From Selaginella tamariscina (taxonomy: Eukaryota > Streptophyta > Lycopodiopsida > Selaginellales > Selaginellaceae): a stretch of 64,000 nucleotides of DNA. The stretch covers positions 833,577 through 897,576 of the forward strand of contig PUQB01000044.1 in assembly GCA_003024785.1 (NCBI GenBank). The letters run 5' to 3'. This document shows positions 22,064 to 31,941 of the stretch, in pieces. Each line of letters starts with the position of its first letter. Position 1 is the first letter of the stretch. Below the pieces are notes generated by a model, which did not search any database, was not told the DNA's origin, and worked only from the letters and a program-made list of their open reading frames with translations. The position numbers and the translations under genes are program-made.

Positions 22064-22986
22064 GCCGCTCTGCACATAGTACACAAACGTAAATTTATGT
22101 ACTATTTAACAAATTTTTTTGATCCACACTTAGTACATAAACCTAAAACTAGTACTTAAATTTATGTACCTCAAAAATCTATGTACTAAACGTTAAAACC
22201 ATTCTAATTCGCACTTGGACGTAAATTTATATAGTACTTAACACAAATTTATGTTCCCTCGTTATAATCTTAAACAACCTCTCCCATGAGTACATAAAAT
22301 TTGCGAAGTACACAAAAATAATAGGTTGGAGATTATTTAGGTTTCATGGCACAAGGAGCTGGGCCTTAATGGTGTAGTGCAAGTGTAACAAATTCAGCCG
22401 TGGAAAATCCACCGGCACCCACACCTGTGGAAAATCCACAGACGCCAAATCCTCCTGATCCCTGCCAAATCCACCGGTAAGCTTTTTCTTCTCCTTTCTA
22501 GTTTTTTAGTTGCATATGAGTGTAGGAAATAGAGGACAGCTCTGAGGTTGTTCGAGGTGCTGCAAAGGGCGGGGCAAAGGATAAAAATAAGGGGAAAAAT
22601 TGGACTCTAGATGAATCATTGGCGCTAGCGCAGCTGAAAGGATAAGATATCATCGACCAACAAGAGTCTACAAGTTGCGATTGAGGATTGGCATCTGATG
22701 CACGGTGGGAGGTGATTTCCGAGAAGCCTTTGAAATTTAAGTATAAAACTATGTGCAGATGAACAGGTTCTTAAAATTTGTTTATGTACTATGTGTGGAC
22801 TAGACTCTATTTAGACATAAAATTTGTGCATCAAAATTTATGTATATGTACCATGTGCGGATCAAAAAATACTTAAATGGTTTGGTAAACTTAAATTTTA
22901 AGTACTATGTGCGAATTAAAGTAGTACATAAATTTTAAGAATAGGTTTTAACGAATTTATGTTTGTGTACTGTATGCAAATCGGCC
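22064..22986. mobile_element. Non-autonomous DNA transposon with long terminal inverted repeats and a Myb/trihelix-like fragment
   Basis: The left end (GCCGCTCTGCACATAGTACA at 22064) is inverted at the right end (22986 leftwards, GGCCGATTTGCATACAGTAC). Both roughly 200-bp ends are built from recurring words such as TTTATGTAC and GTACATAAATTT. In the middle (about 22560-22720, plus strand) the sequence encodes GKNWTLDESLALAQ and, farther on, ASDARWEVISEKP. These resemble the Myb/SANT-like DNA-binding proteins that PIF/Harbinger transposons carry and that also exist as plant trihelix factors. No transposase is present. The superfamily is an inference. Confidence 0.6.
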
Positions 22987-23207
22987 TATTGATATATTTA
23001 ACATTTTCAATAGATCATGTTAAGTTCAAAAAATTTATTAGCAAAAATTAAACCCACAACCTCTATGTTGTAAGCCATAAAACTAACCAAACTACCAATT
23101 TGTTAAACATAAATACAAATTGCCATGGACACCTCTTATCCAATTAAATCCTTAAGCAATAATTAACTGTATTTTCCTTCTTAATTGTGCTTAGCAGTAT
23201 TAAAAGC

Positions 23208-23441
23208 TTGCTTATTAGGGCCTAAGCCAGCCCTAATAAGCAATACACAAAAAAAGGTTTCTATTCTTTAGTTATTTTTTATTTTTATTTCTTTTAGATT
23301 CTAAGAAGGAACTAAAGAAATAAGGAAATAAAAAAAAAGTAAAACAAGCACTTCTTTGTAGAAATTTCATTTTTAAGCATATTTATAATATAAATTTATT
23401 TACATATATACATATCTCTCTTGTATACATATATAAATCTA

Positions 23442-23472
<31 letters not shown>

Positions 23473-24615
23473 TAATGTATATATCAAAATATGCATTTTA
23501 GAATATATTTATATTTATATGATATGATTGTATATTATATGTATGGCATATAAATTACACCTTAATCATTTTGCAAGAACTAGTAGTTTGCAAATATATT
23601 TTGAAGTGAAAAGAATGCTTAAACATATGTGTTTATATTCATGTATTTATGTATAAAAGCTTATATATGTAAGATACAATGTACACATATATGTTGCACA
23701 TGTGAATGTATATGTATATTGATGTATATATTTATGATATGGTAACATATATATGGAGAGAAAGAGAAAAGTGTATATTAATTATTTATTTTAATATTAT
23801 TGTTAAGTGTTTCTATTTTTGTTAGTGGACAAACTAAGGAGTTCCATGTAGAATTGAAGCTTATTCTACTTTAACTTATGGCAAATCTAAGGGCTCAAAA
23901 AGCTCTTGGACACTTCATGTTCTCTTTATAATAAATATATATAAATCAACATATACCAATGGATACAAGTTATTTTGAATTTTAAATTATTGAATATTCT
24001 TATTATATTTTGTGTATATGGTAATAATATATATATTTAGTTATTCAATTTATAATTTCTCATCATTATGCATTTCTTGTTGAAGACTCTCTCTCTCATC
24101 TCTTTTAACATATATGTATACATAACTATATGTATACAATGAGAGAGATGGAATGAGTTTGGGTATGTGTTTGTATATGTATTATTTACTTATTTATATA
24201 CAATTGAATGCATATTGGAATGCCAAAATTTCATATTTCAGATTTGGCCTCGCAAAACCATGATCAATCAAAAATCACATAGAAAACCAAGTGGCTAAAC
24301 TTTGAATGAAACATAGTGGTTAGCTAAATCATATAAAAACCATAAGTGACTGAACTCTATATTGGCTAACCAAATCATATAACAAACCACATTATAAACC
24401 ACTCAATAATTATTATTTAAACCGAATGAAAACCCATTTGGCTTTCACATGGTTTAAAAACATATCACTTTAATATTTTGACAAAACCAACTTGTTTTTT
24501 CATATAGTTAGTCCGAAGTTTAGCCATTGATTTTTTATATGGTCTTTTTAGTTAAAATCACATGTTATGACTTGCTGTGTTATTTAGCTCCCACACTAGG
24601 TGATTTGTTTTTTGA
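23208..24615. repeat. Dispersed AT-rich repeat, copy 1
   Basis: Modules of this segment recur at 33480-35962. 23297-23940 matches 35102-35700 in direct orientation, and 24390-24615 matches 35720-35962 directly. 23950-24335 is present as an inverted match at about 33500-33960. It contains a (TA)n run at about 23440-23467 and an imperfect palindrome with AGAGAGAG/CTCTCTC arms at 24088-24150. No coding frame was found. The class is unknown; no LTR or TIR ends were fixed. Confidence 0.7.
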
Positions 24616-24616
24616 T

Positions 24617-25634
24617 CAATAAGAATAGTAATATCAAACATTGTTATTGACAAGAAAAGCATTCAAATCGATGATAAGAGAAAGTTAGTCTTTCCATCTT
24701 TTACTGAGTTTTGGACCCTCACCAAGAGGGGTATAGAATTTGATGATTGGTTTCAAGGCTTCTCCATGGAGGAGTGCCACCAGTTCGTACAATCCAAGGA
24801 GTCAATGCCTTGCGATGGCAAGGCAATATACACAACCAACAGCTACATGTTACGTTTTCTGAATGTGGATAAGGAGTACCTTGGAAGGATCAACAACTGC
24901 GTCAACAAGTAAGGCAAATTTTGGGATAAGCACCAACTCATTCAATTTGTGAATGCTTGTCTTTGGGATGAGATTCACCCACGAAAAGCTCCAGGAGAAC
25001 TCGGGAATGCACAAGAATATTGTGGACAGTCTCTCCATGGCCTTGGGAGGAAACTTGAAAGGAGTGATATGCACATCAACAATACTAAAGATGAAGTATC
25101 CACAATGGATAGTCCGTGTAAAGAGCCATGTAGAGAACACCAAACATTAATCATGTTCCATAATGACTACCATGACGTGTGACCTAAGGAGGAAGTCACG
25201 ACTGAAGAGAACAGAACATCCAATGTAACAGACATTCAACGTACCAACGACAACTTAAAACAACTAGGGCATGGAAAACACAAAACTTCAATCATTCTTT
25301 GCAGGGCTCTTCACACGGCCTATCATTGTGGATACTTCATCATTAGTATTGCTTTGTGCATATCACTCCTTTCAAGGCTGTGGAACAATCTTCTTATGTG
25401 TTCCTGGGTTCTCTCAAAGCTTTTTGTGGGTGAATCTCATCCTAAATACAAGCGTTCACAAGTTGAATGAGTTGGTGCTTACCCCAAAATTTGCCTTCAC
25501 TATCCTAGATATCAACTTGTTGGCATAGTCGTTGTTCCTTCCAAGGTACTCCTCCTTGTCCACGCCCAGGAAACGTAATAGGTAGCTATTGGTTGTGTAT
25601 ATTGCCTTGCCATCGCAAGGCATTGACTCCTTGG
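24617..25634. repeat. Large inverted duplication of a gene-like segment (right arm continues at 31786-31941)
   Basis: The left arm (24617-25150) and right arm (25270-25634, then 31786-31941) are inverted copies around a spacer near 25150-25270, diverged by perhaps 10-20%. The right arm is cut by the family B element, whose CTTGG target duplication lies in the arm. The left arm on the plus strand suggests protein sequence in places, for example SFTEFWTLT and GKAIYTTNSY, and the matching part of the right arm gives similar words. I do not recognise the family. Small frames at 24850-25528 on both strands reflect the symmetry. Confidence 0.75.
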
Positions 25635-25796
25635 TGTCACAACCCGATATAGGATACAGGATTCCGGATACAGGATATGGTTGCAGGATTTCCTACAGGA
25701 TATTCCTACAGGATTCCGGATACAGGATATGGTTGCAGGATATTCCTATAGGATATGCCTAGAGGATAAGGGACATGTGGATCATCTTAGCCTCTG

Positions 25797-25823
25797 CATG
25801 CATGCAGTCACTTTGCATGCATG
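25797..25823 (+). promoter_or_regulatory. Paired CATGCATG (RY) motifs in the family B U3
   Basis: CATGCATG occurs at 25797-25804 and again at 25816-25823, about 50-75 bp upstream of the TATA-like box. Both copies are kept in the 3' LTR (31382-31389 and 31401-31408). RY motifs are bound by plant B3 factors of the ABI3/FUS3/LEC2 group in seed plants, so embryo-, spore- or ABA-linked expression is a possible inference. Confidence 0.5.
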
Positions 25824-25871
25824 CAACCACTTTTAGCACTCATGCCTAGATTAGCTCTTGGAGTTGTGAGC

Positions 25872-25914
25872 ATAAAAGCTCCGACCTAATTGTTGTACAA
25901 TCAGTTACTATCAA
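25872..25914 (+). promoter_or_regulatory. Family B LTR core promoter and presumed transcript start
   Basis: The TATA-like box ATAAAA (25872-25877, in CATAAAAG) predicts a start near 25902, where CAGTTACTATCAA begins. These 13 bases are exactly complementary to the primer site at 26201-26213. The following ACACCAGTCTT is shared with the corresponding position of family A. Confidence 0.65.
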
Positions 25915-26200
25915 CACCAGTCTTACTACGATCAATCTTCTTGTCTTGTCTTGTCTTGCTTCCTGTCTGCTCTCTGTCTTGTTCCCGGATCCTGTCCTGT
26001 TCCTGTCTTGTTCTGGATCCTATCCTGCGCTTTCCTGTCTTGCTCCCGGATCCTATCCTGTCCTGTCTTGCTCCTGGATCCTGTCCTGTGTCTTGCTCCT
26101 GAGTTCCTAGTTCCTGTCTGCTCTCGTCCTGTTCCTGAGTCAAGCCTTCTGTTCTTGGAATCCTGCTCTCTTCCTGGTTCCTGGATCGTGGCTTGACAGT

Positions 26201-26213
26201 TTGATAGTAACTG
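26201..26213 (+). other. Self-complementary primer-binding site of family B
   Basis: Two bases (GT) after the LTR, TTGATAGTAACTG is the exact reverse complement of 25902-25914, next to the expected RNA 5' end. Spacing after the LTR and the first four bases (TTGA) match family A, but the rest of the sequence differs together with its partner in the LTR. Confidence 0.8.
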
Positions 26214-26291
26214 CTTCATAGCTCTCCGTTTTCCAGCTACTTTTTTTCTTGATTCTTTTCCTTCGTTTTCCTCCTTTTTCTTTCATAGATC

Positions 26292-27260
26292 ATGGCTGAT
26301 TTTGAGCGCTTTCAACGCGAGCACCAAATGTTGCTTCATGAGCTGGCCACTTTGCGCCAAGTGGTCACCGATCTGCAAGGTTCCACCAATGCGGCACATG
26401 CAGCTGCTGATGCATCCTCCAAGGCTGCTGCGCAGGCTCTCTCAGGCATCGGTGGTTCCCTCTTCATCGAACTTTTCTTCGGAGGTTAGCATGCCAGAAA
26501 GTTCAGTGGCAATCGTGCCGATTTCCAAGGTTTCCTGAATCAGATCCGGCTCTTGATCCGCATGCAACCACGCGCTACTCGACTGATGCACAAAAGGTGG
26601 CTTTTGGCATCCTTACTAAGTGGATCTCCACGGGCTTGGGTTGCCCCTTGCTGGAGCGTGACGACCCATTGATGGAAGACTTTGAAGGTTTCGTGGCTGC
26701 CTTTGAAGCCTGCTTTGGAGATCCTGATAAGTACCGTTCTGCATGCACGAAGTTACGGAAGCTCACTCAAGGATCCCGACCAGCTTCCGTCTATGCATCC
26801 GAATTTCAGCAACTTTGCACGAACATTCCATGGGACGAGACTGCATTGATCGAACACTTTGTTTTGGGTTGAGGGATGACGTGAAGGACCTTCTCCTTAC
26901 GTTACCGGATGCCCAAACATTAGCGGAGATCATGCAACAAGCTGTTCGTTGCGACAACCGTTTGTTCGAGCGTCGTCAGGAAAGATCCCGTCAGCAGTTC
27001 CTGCAAACCAATCCTGCAGCTGTGGTACATGTTCCTGCACCACCTTCTGGAGTAGTTCCTATGGAGGTTGAGAAATCCAAGCGTGGCTCTCTTTCCGCTG
27101 CTGAGAAGCAACGTCGCGCAGTGAGAACCTATGCTTGTATTGTGGTGAGCAGGACACAAGGTGGCAGATGTCCTATTAAAGCCAGGAAGTTCAAGACGCG
27201 TGAAGTTGAAGCTGAAGTTCAGTCGGAAAACTTCAATGTCCACTTCGTCTAGGAGCCGCG
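26292..27260 (+). pseudogene. Family B gag region
   Basis: An N-terminal coiled-coil-like stretch (ADFERFQREHQMLLHELATL) is followed by an Ala-rich segment. Next comes the capsid-like part (LGCPLLERDDPLMEDFEGFV, KLRKLTQGSRPASVYASEFQ and IPWDETALIEHFVLG), parallel to family A gag. The zinc-knuckle area near 27130-27190 is degraded. It is a fossil. Confidence 0.85.
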
Positions 27261-27339
27261 AAGTTGGACGTAGGTGCAGGCTCCATTGGTGCTGCTCATA
27301 CCATTCCATCACTTAAGTTTCCTGTACACATTCATCTTA

Positions 27340-27660
27340 ATAATCGAGAGCTCAAGGAGTTTGCCTGTTAGACACTGGTGCAAATGCATGCTTCATGGAT
27401 GACACTTTTGCAACTCAACATGGCATTTCGGTGGTGAAGTTGAAGCGTGCAGTTCCTGTAGAGGTGGCCGATGGGCGTCTGATTGCTTCTGGCGCAGTTA
27501 CCCATGCTACCGAACCTCTCTCCTGCAGTCATGGCACATTCAACTGTTCAATTTCCTTCAACTTGATCAAGACTCGGTCGACTCCCATCATTTTGGGCAT
27601 GCCATGGTTCGTTGTTGCAAATCCAGATCGACTGGAGGTCTAGGACGCTCACGTTTTCCT
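27340..27660 (+). pseudogene. Family B protease region
   Basis: The active-site stretch reads LLDTGANACFMDDTF-like sequence around 27365-27410. It is followed by VEVADGRLIASGAV and IILGMPWF, which is the standard order for a retropepsin of gypsy elements. It is broken. Confidence 0.8.
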
Positions 27661-28300
27661 CTCCGACAGCTAGGATCAATCCTGTACCTTCCTGTGTGCA
27701 GGATACATCCTTAGTATCTGAGGCAGTACAAGCTACAGGATTGACCGTGCCTGTTCCTGTACCAGTGTTGAAGACTCCTCCTCGACAGGATTCACCTCAT
27801 GTCAGTTCCTCAGCACATCCAGGCTCTCTCCACTCCTGTAAGTTTGCGGTTCCTGTACAGGGTTCTTCCAATCCTGTATCAGTGTCGAAGGTTCCTCCTC
27901 AACAGGATCCACCTCCTGTTGATTCGTCAGCACATTCGCAGGCTTTCCCACTCCTGCGCAACCACGGACTCCTGTACAGGATTCTTCCAATCCTGTACAC
28001 TCGTCAACATCCACACAGGTTTTTTCCAATCCTGCCTCTTTTGTTACTCTGCTTCTGTTCCACCCCCAAGATCCTTCCTCTTTTTCAGTCACAGCTCCCT
28101 CCTTCTCCTCTCCGAGTTCTTACCACTACCATGCATGAACTCGCCACTGATCCTGCTCCTTTCCACCTTTTTGCCTTTCAAGTAACTCCTACGTCCTCTT
28201 CTACCTTTCCTGTATCTGACTCTCCTGTTTTTCAATCTCCTTCTCCTACTCCTTCTCCTTCTCCTTCTTCTCCTCCTACATCCAAGTATCACGCCTTTAA
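27660..28300 (+). other. Pro/Ser-rich linker between protease and RT of family B
   Basis: About 640 bp of low-complexity sequence encodes Pro-, Ser- and Val-rich peptide and carries many CCTGTACAGGAT and CCTCCT words. The plus-strand frame is open through most of it. Such linkers are not conserved; this one seems to have grown by repetition of the CAGGA/TCCTG words found all over family B. Confidence 0.6.
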
Positions 28301-28329
28301 GGACGAGCACAAGGCTGCAGTTCTTCCTG

Positions 28330-29230
28330 TTCACAGGTCCTACGACTGTCCTATTGATCTTGCGGAAGGAAAGACTCCACCGTTCGGACCGATTTATGCA
28401 TTGTCACCCACAGAGTTGGAGGTTCTTCGTCAGTACATCGAGGACAACTTGGCATCCGGCTTCATTCGTCACTCAAAGTCCCCTGCAGGAGCGCCTATCT
28501 TCTTTGTCAAGAAGAAGGATGGGAGTTTACGTTTGGTTGTGGACTACAGGGGTTTGAATCAAGTCACCATTCGGAATCGGTACCCGTTGCCATTGATCCC
28601 GGAACTTCTCGATCGGCTGCGAGGAGCAAAGGTGTTCACGAAGATCGACTTACGAGGGGCCTACAACCTTGTACGGATTCGTCCGGCGATGAGTGGAAGA
28701 CTGCCTTTCGTACAAGGTATGGACACTTTGAGTACACGGTGATGCCTTTCGGCCTTACCAATGCCCCAGCCGTGTTCCAACACATGGTGAACGACATCTT
28801 TCGTGACTTCTTGGACCAGTTTGTGGTGATCTACCTCGACGACATTTTGATTTTCTCCAAGGACCAGGCGGCACATGACAAGCATGTACGATTAGTTCTA
28901 CAGCGGCTTCGCGAGCATGGCCTGTATGCGAAGTTGGAGAAGTGTTTTTTCGATAGGGATTCGTGGAGTTCTTGGGCTACATCGTCTCTCCTGCTGGCGT
29001 TTCCATGGACATGCACAAGGTGAAGACCATCGTGGAGTGGGAGAGGCCCAAGTCGTACGAGATGTACAATGTTTCCTTGGCTTTGCAAACTTCTACAGGC
29101 GGTTCATACAGGACTTCTCCAAGCGTGTACTTCCACTCACGGAACTCACCAAGCGCACAGGGTTTTCTCTTGGTCCGACAAGGCGGAACATGCATTCACA
29201 ACACTCAAGGACGCCTTCACGACAGCTCCG
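28330..29230 (+). pseudogene. Family B reverse transcriptase region
   Basis: The RT opens with [20 protein letters not shown] and [20 protein letters not shown]. It continues with [48 protein letters not shown] and [20 protein letters not shown]. The catalytic YLDDILIF is at about 28830-28855. It is similar to family A throughout. It is broken. Confidence 0.92.
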
Positions 29231-29249
29231 ATTTTAGCACATCCTGACC

Positions 29250-29650
29250 CTTCTCGTCCTTTCTTCATTGAAGCAGATGCCTCGGATTTTGCAGTAGGAT
29301 CCGTCCTATCAAGTTGGAGAAGACAAGTTGCTTCATCCTGTAGCTTTTCACTCTCGTAAGTTCCTTTCGGCGGAGATCAATTACGAGATTCATGACAAGG
29401 AACTCAAGGCCATTGTGGATTCGTTCGAGGAGTGGCGGCATTTCCTGGAAGGTGCTGCGCATCCTGTACAAGTTCTTACGGATCACAAGAACCTGGAGTA
29501 TTTCAAACGGCTCGAGTTCTCAGTCGGCGACAGGCTAGGTGGGCGGAGTTCCTATCACGTTTTGATTTCGTCATCGTCTACAGGCCCGGTTTTCGGAATG
29601 GCAAGGCGGACGCATTGTCTAGGCGCTCTTACCTTGCAAGCCCGGGCGAT
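29250..29650 (+). pseudogene. Family B RNase H region
   Basis: [16 protein letters not shown] at about 29260-29310, [20 protein letters not shown] at about 29330-29395 and [11 protein letters not shown] near 29470 are the usual RNase H landmarks, followed by [14 protein letters not shown]. It is broken. Confidence 0.87.
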
Positions 29651-29859
29651 CCTGCATATGACTGTCAAAGGCAAGTGTTGTTGGGTCCTGATCGTTTCCG
29701 GCTTGCGGCACTACAGGTTCATCAGGCTCCAGCAAATTCAACACTCCTACAGGACATCCGTTCGCAGTTGGCTACAGACGACTTGGCAAAGAATGTGTTC
29801 TCACACATTCATCCTGACATTGCAAGTTCCTCTTCCTCCAGTTCCCGTTCAGACTACAA

Positions 29860-30720
29860 GTTGTTCACCATACAGGATGGACTCCTGTACCGGGAAGGTC
29901 TCCTGTACGTTCCTGTTGGTATTTCCAGGACTCGTGTGGTACAGGATTGTCATGATACCCCGGCTACAGGACATTTTGGTGTGGCCAAGACAGTGGAGTT
30001 GGTGACTCGCAACTATTGGTGGCCTGGGTTGCGAGGTTTTGTGGAAAGGTTTGTACGGAGTTGTGACACTTGTAAGATGCCTCATCATGCACCCTTTCTT
30101 CTTCTCTCCTGTTCCTTCTGCTCCTTGGAGATCCATTTCTATGGATTTCCTCACAGATCTTCCTTCTTCTCGTGGATTCGATGCAGTTCTTGTGGTGGTT
30201 GACCGTTTCACCAAGCAGGCTCATTTCCTACCCTGCAACAAGACAGCTACAGGTCAGACAACTGCTAGTTGGTGATCCGTGAGGTGTTCCGACATCATGG
30301 TCTTCCTGAGAGCATTGTTTCCGATCGAGGTCCACAATTCATGTCCAAGTTTTGGCGAGAGCTTCTTCGGAGTCTACAGGTTAAAGCGGATCTTTCTTCA
30401 GGATATCACCGCAAACTGATGGGCAGTCCGAACGCACAATTCAGACCTTGGAACAGTATCTTCGTTGCTTCATCAGTTACCAACAGGACAACTGGTTGGA
30501 CCTTCTTCCAATGGCGGAGTTTGCCTACAACAACTCCATTCACGCATCTACAGGACAGACACCTTTCTTTGCTCTTACAGGCCACCATCCACGTTTTGAC
30601 TTTGCTCCTCCGCTTCTCCTTCTTCCGCTCCTGCAGTACAGGATCGTCTTCAGCATCTTTGCAGGTACAGGATGATCTCCGGTTCATCTTCAACAGGCAC
30701 AGGAACGATACAAGCATCAT
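29860..30720 (+). pseudogene. Family B integrase region
   Basis: [15 protein letters not shown] and [19 protein letters not shown] lead into the zinc finger ending [10 protein letters not shown] (about 30060). The core shows [20 protein letters not shown] (catalytic D near 30145), IVSDRGPQFMSKFWRELL (second D near 30325) and an [15 protein letters not shown]-type stretch near 30450. It is broken. Confidence 0.88.
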
Positions 30721-30889
30721 GCTGATGCTCACGTCAGCCGGCACCTGCATACAAGATTGGTGATCTTGTGGCTTCTTCGTCGACACATTCGCACCAACAG
30801 CCTTCTTCTAAGTTGGATTTTCAACGATTGGGCCCTTACAGGATCGTGGCGGAGGTAATCCTGTAGCTTTCCGACTCGAGTTACCATCG

Positions 30890-31190
30890 GTGAAACTTCA
30901 TCCTGTGTTTCACACCTCCTTGTTGGAGCCGTATCATCCTTCTTCTCTTCCCGGTCGTGCTTCTTCTCCTCCCCCTCCTGTGGTCATTGACATGAACCTG
31001 AGTACGAAGTTGCAGCCATCCTTGATTCTCGTCTTCATCACCGCCAACTCCAATACTTGTGGATTGGAAAGGTTATTTGCCTACTATCGCACTTGGGAAC
31101 CTGCATCCAACTTACTCCATGCTTCTTCCAAAGTTGCTGCCTTCCATCGGCATTATCCTGCTAAACCAGGTCCAAGACTCGTGGAACTCG
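30890..31190 (+). pseudogene. Family B chromodomain-like C-terminus
   Basis: After an LHPVFHTSLLEPY stretch (the usual end of the integrase GPY/F region), the sequence shows, in more than one frame, the chromodomain words DWKGY and TWEPASNLLHAS, then VAAFHRHYPAKPGP. Chromodomains at this place steer chromoviruses to marked chromatin. Degraded. Confidence 0.75.
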
Positions 31191-31206
31191 TCTTTAGGGA
31201 GGAGGC

Positions 31207-31785
31207 TGTCACGACCCATACAGGATACAGGATTCCGGATACATGATACGGGTTGCAGGATTTTCCTACAGGATATTCCTACAGGATTTCGGATACAGGA
31301 TATGGTTGCAGGATATTCCTACAGGATATGCCACAGATATGCCTAGAGGATAAGGGACATGTGGACTCATCTTAGCCTCTGCATGCATGCAGTCACTTTG
31401 CATGCATGCAACCACTTTTAGCACTCATGCCTAGATTAGCTCTTGGAGTTGTGAGCATAAAAGCTCCGACCTAATTGTTGTACAATCAGTTACTATCAAC
31501 ACCAGTCTTACTACGATCAATCTTGTCTTGTCTTGTTCTTGTCCTGCTCCTGTCTTGTTCCCGGATCCTGTCATGTTCCTGTCTTGTTCCTGGATCCTGT
31601 CTTGCGCTTTCCTGTCTTGCTCCTGGATCCTATCCTGTTCCTGTCTTGCTCCTGGATCCTGTCCTGCGCATGGTCTTGCTCTTGAGTTCCTAAGTTCATG
31701 TCTTGTTCTTCGTCCTGCTCTTGAGTCAAGCCTTCTTGTTCTTGAAATCCTGCTCTCTTCCTGGTTCCTGGATCGTGGCTTGACA
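31207..31785 (+). repeat. Family B 3' LTR
   Basis: The 579-bp LTR runs TGTCACGACCC to GGCTTGACA, next to the polypurine tract AGGGAGGAGG and the CTTGG target duplication. The length difference from the 5' LTR mostly lies in the ACAGGAT and CTGGATCC word arrays. Confidence 0.93.
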
Positions 31786-31941
31786 CTTGGACTATATGAA
31801 TTGTTCCTCCTCTGTGAAGAAGCCCTGAAGCCAGTCATCAAATTCTATCCCCTCTAACTCAGTGAAAGACGAAAAGATTAACTTTCTCTTGGTATTGATG
31901 CTTTCTTGTCAATAACAATGCTTGATATGATGCTCTCAATG
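31786..31941. repeat. Continuation of the right arm of the inverted duplication
   Basis: This matches the reverse complement of 24617-24797 (for example CAAATTCTATCCCCTCT against AGAGGGGTATAGAATTTG, and TTGTCAATAACAATG against CATTGTTATTGACAA). It shows that family B inserted into a pre-existing duplicated segment. Confidence 0.75.

Larger units (their letters stand above)
25635..26198 (+). repeat. Family B 5' LTR
   Basis: The 564-bp LTR runs TGTCACAACC to GGCTTGACA. U3 begins with about 110 bp made of ACAGGAT-type words, then two CATGCATG motifs (25797-25804 and 25816-25823) and a TATA-like ATAAAA (25872-25877). R and U5 contain many CTGGATCCTGTC-type words. Antisense frames rich in Gln, Asp and Arg across U5 come from this repetition. 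Confidence 0.93.
25635..31785 (+). mobile_element. Ty3/gypsy chromovirus, family B (self-priming type, with chromodomain)
   Basis: The 6.15-kb element has LTRs at 25635-26198 and 31207-31785, both TGT...ACA, and a 5-bp target duplication CTTGG (25630-25634 and 31786-31790). The internal order is self-complementary primer site, gag (from 26292), protease, RT, RNase H, integrase, chromodomain-like segment, polypurine tract (TTAGGGAGGAGG) and LTR. The RT signature [11 protein letters not shown] and the chromodomain place it with chromoviruses near Tf1/sushi. It shares the leader design and the R-region phrase TCAACACCAGTCTT with family A. Breaks are numerous, roughly ten to fifteen, so this is a fossil, though LTR similarity suggests modest age. 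Confidence 0.94.

Noticed and set aside
25901-26219. Gln/Asp/Arg-repeat proteins antisense to the family B LTR (also 31431-31841)
   Set aside because: They arise from the CTGGATCCTGTC words of U5 read backwards, and they occur only where those words occur.
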